From Campylobacter lari (GTDB lineage: Bacteria > Campylobacterota > Campylobacteria > Campylobacterales > Campylobacteraceae): a stretch of DNA of 64,000 bases. A model generated the notes under the pieces. The model was not told where the DNA came from. It saw only the letters and a list, made by a program, of their open reading frames with translations, and searched no databases. Made by a program: the position numbers and the translations under genes. The stretch is taken from the NCBI RefSeq assembly GCF_004357905.1, contig NZ_SMTT01000005.1, forward strand, positions 62,001-126,000, written 5' to 3'. Every line of letters begins with the position of its first letter. Position 1 is the first letter of the stretch. Positions 62,218 to 64,000 of this stretch are shown one piece after another.

Positions 62218-64000
62218 ATGAAAACTTTAACAATAATTGATACTTTTGGCTTTTTCTTTAGACTTTTTTATGCTTTAAAGGGGTTGAAAAATTCAAAAGG
62301 TGAGCCTAGTAATATGATTAGTGGTTTTGCTAATTTTATTTATAGTTTGAAAAATGAACATCCTAGTGATATGATTATTTTTGCTCTTGATAGTAAAGGA
62401 AAAACTTTTAGAAGTGAAATTGATCCAAATTATAAAATCAACCGCACTCCACCTCCGCCTGATTTATTAGCTCAAATTCCAATTTGCATTCAAATGATAG
62501 AAAAAATGGGTTTTTCAAGTTTTTCTTGCGAAGGATATGAGGCTGATGATATCATCGCATCTTTAGTTAAAGAGTGTGAAAGTAAGGATATTTTTATAAG
62601 AATTATCACTCAAGATAAAGATTTATATCAACTTATAAAAGATGATAAAGTTAGTATTTATAGCCCTATTTCAAAAAATGATTATAATGAAGCAGGGTGT
62701 TTGGAAAAATATGGGGTAAAACCTAGCCAAATAAGAGATTTTTTAGCTCTATGTGGAGATAGTTCAGATAATATCCCAGGGGTAAAAGGAATTGGTGCTA
62801 AGGGTGCTAAGAATTTACTTGATGAGTTTGAAAGTATTGAGGGAATTTATGAAAACTTAACACTAGTGCGTAATGAGAGAAGTCGTAATTTGTTGCTTGA
62901 AGGCAAAGAAAATGCCTTTTTAAGCAAAAAACTTGCTTCTTTGTATGAAAATTTAGATGTAAAAGATATGCTTTTAAATTGTGAGTATCCAAAAGATGAG
63001 CCTTTGTTTAAGATTATGGATATTTTAGAGCATTATGAATTAAATGCTTTGTTAAAAAAACTACGCACTAATCCTACTAATAAAGATAAAAATTTAGGAT
63101 TTAATGCAAGATTAATTTTAGATGAGAAAGAATTATTTGAAATTTTAGAAAAAATTGATGATCAAAGCATTGTTGCTTTTGACACCGAAACTACGGGCTT
63201 GGATACTAAAGAAGCTAAGATAGTAGGGTTTAGTTTTTGTTTTCATGAAAGTGAAGCCTTTTATGTGCCACTTGCACATGATTATTTAGGAGTTTGTAAG
63301 CAAATTTCTATGCAAGTAGCTAAAAAGGGTATAGAAAAAATATATCAAAGCACGGTTATAGGCCATAATCTTAAATATGACTTTGAAATCATAAAAAATA
63401 ATTTTAATTTACTTCCTCCAAAAAACTATGCTGATACTATGATACTTGCATGGCTTAAAGAGCCAAGTTTGCGTGTAAATATGGATGATTTGGCAAAAAG
63501 ATTGTTTGCTTATGAGACTTTACATTTTGAAGACTTGGTAAAAAAAGGAGAAAACTTTGCAGGAGTGGATGTAGAAAAAGCTTGTAAATATGCTGCTGAA
63601 GATGCTTATATTACTTTAAGATTTTATTTGTATTTTTTAAAAAATTTAGAAAAGCCTTTATTTGAACTTGCACAAAAAAGTGAGTTTGAATTTATCAAAG
63701 TGCTTATTATGATGGAAAATAATGGCATTAAACTTGACACTCGAAAGCTTGAAAACTTAATGCAAAGTTTTAATCAAGATATTAAAATACTAAGTGAAAA
63801 AATATATGATTTAGCGGGTGAAAAATTTAATATTAACTCTCCTAAACAAGTAGGGGATATTTTATTTGAAAAATTAAAATTACCAAGTGGTAAAAAAGGT
63901 AAGACAGGTTATTCTACTGATGAAAAGGTTTTAAATACTATTTTAGATAACCATCTGATTGTGAAAGAAATTTTAACTTACAGAGAGCTTGCAAAATTAG
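62218..64000 (+). CDS. polA: DNA polymerase I (3' partial)
   Basis: PolA fills gaps and removes RNA primers during replication and repair. The visible 594 codons hold the 5'-nuclease domain (TIIDTFGFFFRLFYALKGL, GYEADDIIA, ITQDKDLYQLI, GDSSDNIPGVKGIGAKGA). The 3'-5' exonuclease follows with FDTETTGLD near residue 320, GHNLKYDFEI and YAAEDAYITL; its metal aspartates and glutamate are intact, so proofreading should work. The start of the polymerase domain (NINSPKQVGDILFEKLKLP) is at the window edge. ATG 62218 follows a TAGGAAAAA ribosome site. The stop is beyond the window. Confidence 0.95.
   Translation, partial: MKTLTIIDTFGFFFRLFYALKGLKNSKGEPSNMISGFANFIYSLKNEHPSDMIIFALDSKGKTFRSEIDPNYKINRTPPPPDLLAQIPICIQMIEKMGFSSFSCEGYEADDIIASLVKECESKDIFIRIITQDKDLYQLIKDDKVSIYSPISKNDYNEAGCLEKYGVKPSQIRDFLALCGDSSDNIPGVKGIGAKGAKNLLDEFESIEGIYENLTLVRNERSRNLLLEGKENAFLSKKLASLYENLDVKDMLLNCEYPKDEPLFKIMDILEHYELNALLKKLRTNPTNKDKNLGFNARLILDEKELFEILEKIDDQSIVAFDTETTGLDTKEAKIVGFSFCFHESEAFYVPLAHDYLGVCKQISMQVAKKGIEKIYQSTVIGHNLKYDFEIIKNNFNLLPPKNYADTMILAWLKEPSLRVNMDDLAKRLFAYETLHFEDLVKKGENFAGVDVEKACKYAAEDAYITLRFYLYFLKNLEKPLFELAQKSEFEFIKVLIMMENNGIKLDTRKLENLMQSFNQDIKILSEKIYDLAGEKFNINSPKQVGDILFEKLKLPSGKKGKTGYSTDEKVLNTILDNHLIVKEILTYRELAKL

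Noticed and set aside
1..64000. tRNA, rRNA, CRISPR array, insertion sequence or prophage
   Set aside because: Reading the intergenic regions showed no tRNA-like cloverleaf, no rRNA sequence, no regular repeat-spacer pattern and no transposase, integrase or phage structural gene. A tRNA scan would be needed to exclude a missed tRNA.

Overview
The window is low-GC chromosomal DNA from a thermotolerant Campylobacter. Protein families and gene order point to the Campylobacter lari group rather than C. jejuni. The run rplY-pth-lptG-like-lysA-HAD-pheA-hisC-fliF-fliG-fliH-dxs-perR-CYTH-like-ubiE-xseA-serC, the carB and clpX-mreB-mreC blocks, the BioG-type biotin genes and a complete cdtABC toxin operon are all typical of Campylobacter. 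The species call is an inference from memory of these genomes; no database was searched.

Layout. 1-7.8 kb: clpX (5' end cut by the window), mreB and mreC, a periplasmic catalase-like peroxidase, carB, and a short Sua5/YrdC-like gene. 7.8-13.5 kb: a periplasmic Ntn-type asparaginase, a dCACHE chemoreceptor, an SMR efflux pair, bioD and bioA. 13.6-16.8 kb: a Sel1-repeat gene broken by a one-base frameshift, then bioF-bioG-bioC. 16.8-23.2 kb: a CPBP membrane protein, a probable decayed ORF, GNAT, ThiF-like and surE on the minus strand, pepE-dcuC on the plus strand, and pepT on the minus strand. 23.3-27.6 kb: cdtA-cdtB-cdtC, then an AAA ATPase gene followed at once by a small gene with a PD-(D/E)XK-like nuclease motif. 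27.6-35.3 kb: lpxB-greA-metallophosphatase-cheV-cheA-cheW-serB-tal in one tight run. 35.4-51.7 kb: the long colinear housekeeping and flagellar run ending in serC. 51.7-54.9 kb: ybdD-like and cstA, and a DUF4198 gene with a Fur-like operator. 55.0-64 kb: uvrA, an orphan trpB with a small leader ORF, a YqaA/DedA-like gene, nucleoside hydrolase plus an MHS transporter, and polA (3' end cut by the window).

How it fits together. The window combines housekeeping functions (cell shape, flagellar basal body, chemotaxis core, isoprenoid and lipid A synthesis, DNA repair) with amino-acid and peptide catabolism typical of Campylobacter (asparaginase, PepE, PepT, DcuC, CstA). Biotin synthesis is represented by its acyl-protection and late steps. 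Accessory content is concentrated between pepT and lpxB. Relative to C. jejuni as I remember it, the block from the asparaginase gene to tal looks inverted as a unit, with the carB and rplY flanks staying in place.

Most worth following up: the ATPase plus nuclease-like pair, a candidate two-gene defence module just upstream of lpxB; the orphan trpB that still has a transcribed-looking leader ORF ending Trp-Arg-stop; the degenerate CYTH-CHAD-like protein next to perR; and the Fur-type operator in front of the DUF4198 gene. No tRNA, rRNA, CRISPR array, insertion sequence or prophage was recognised.
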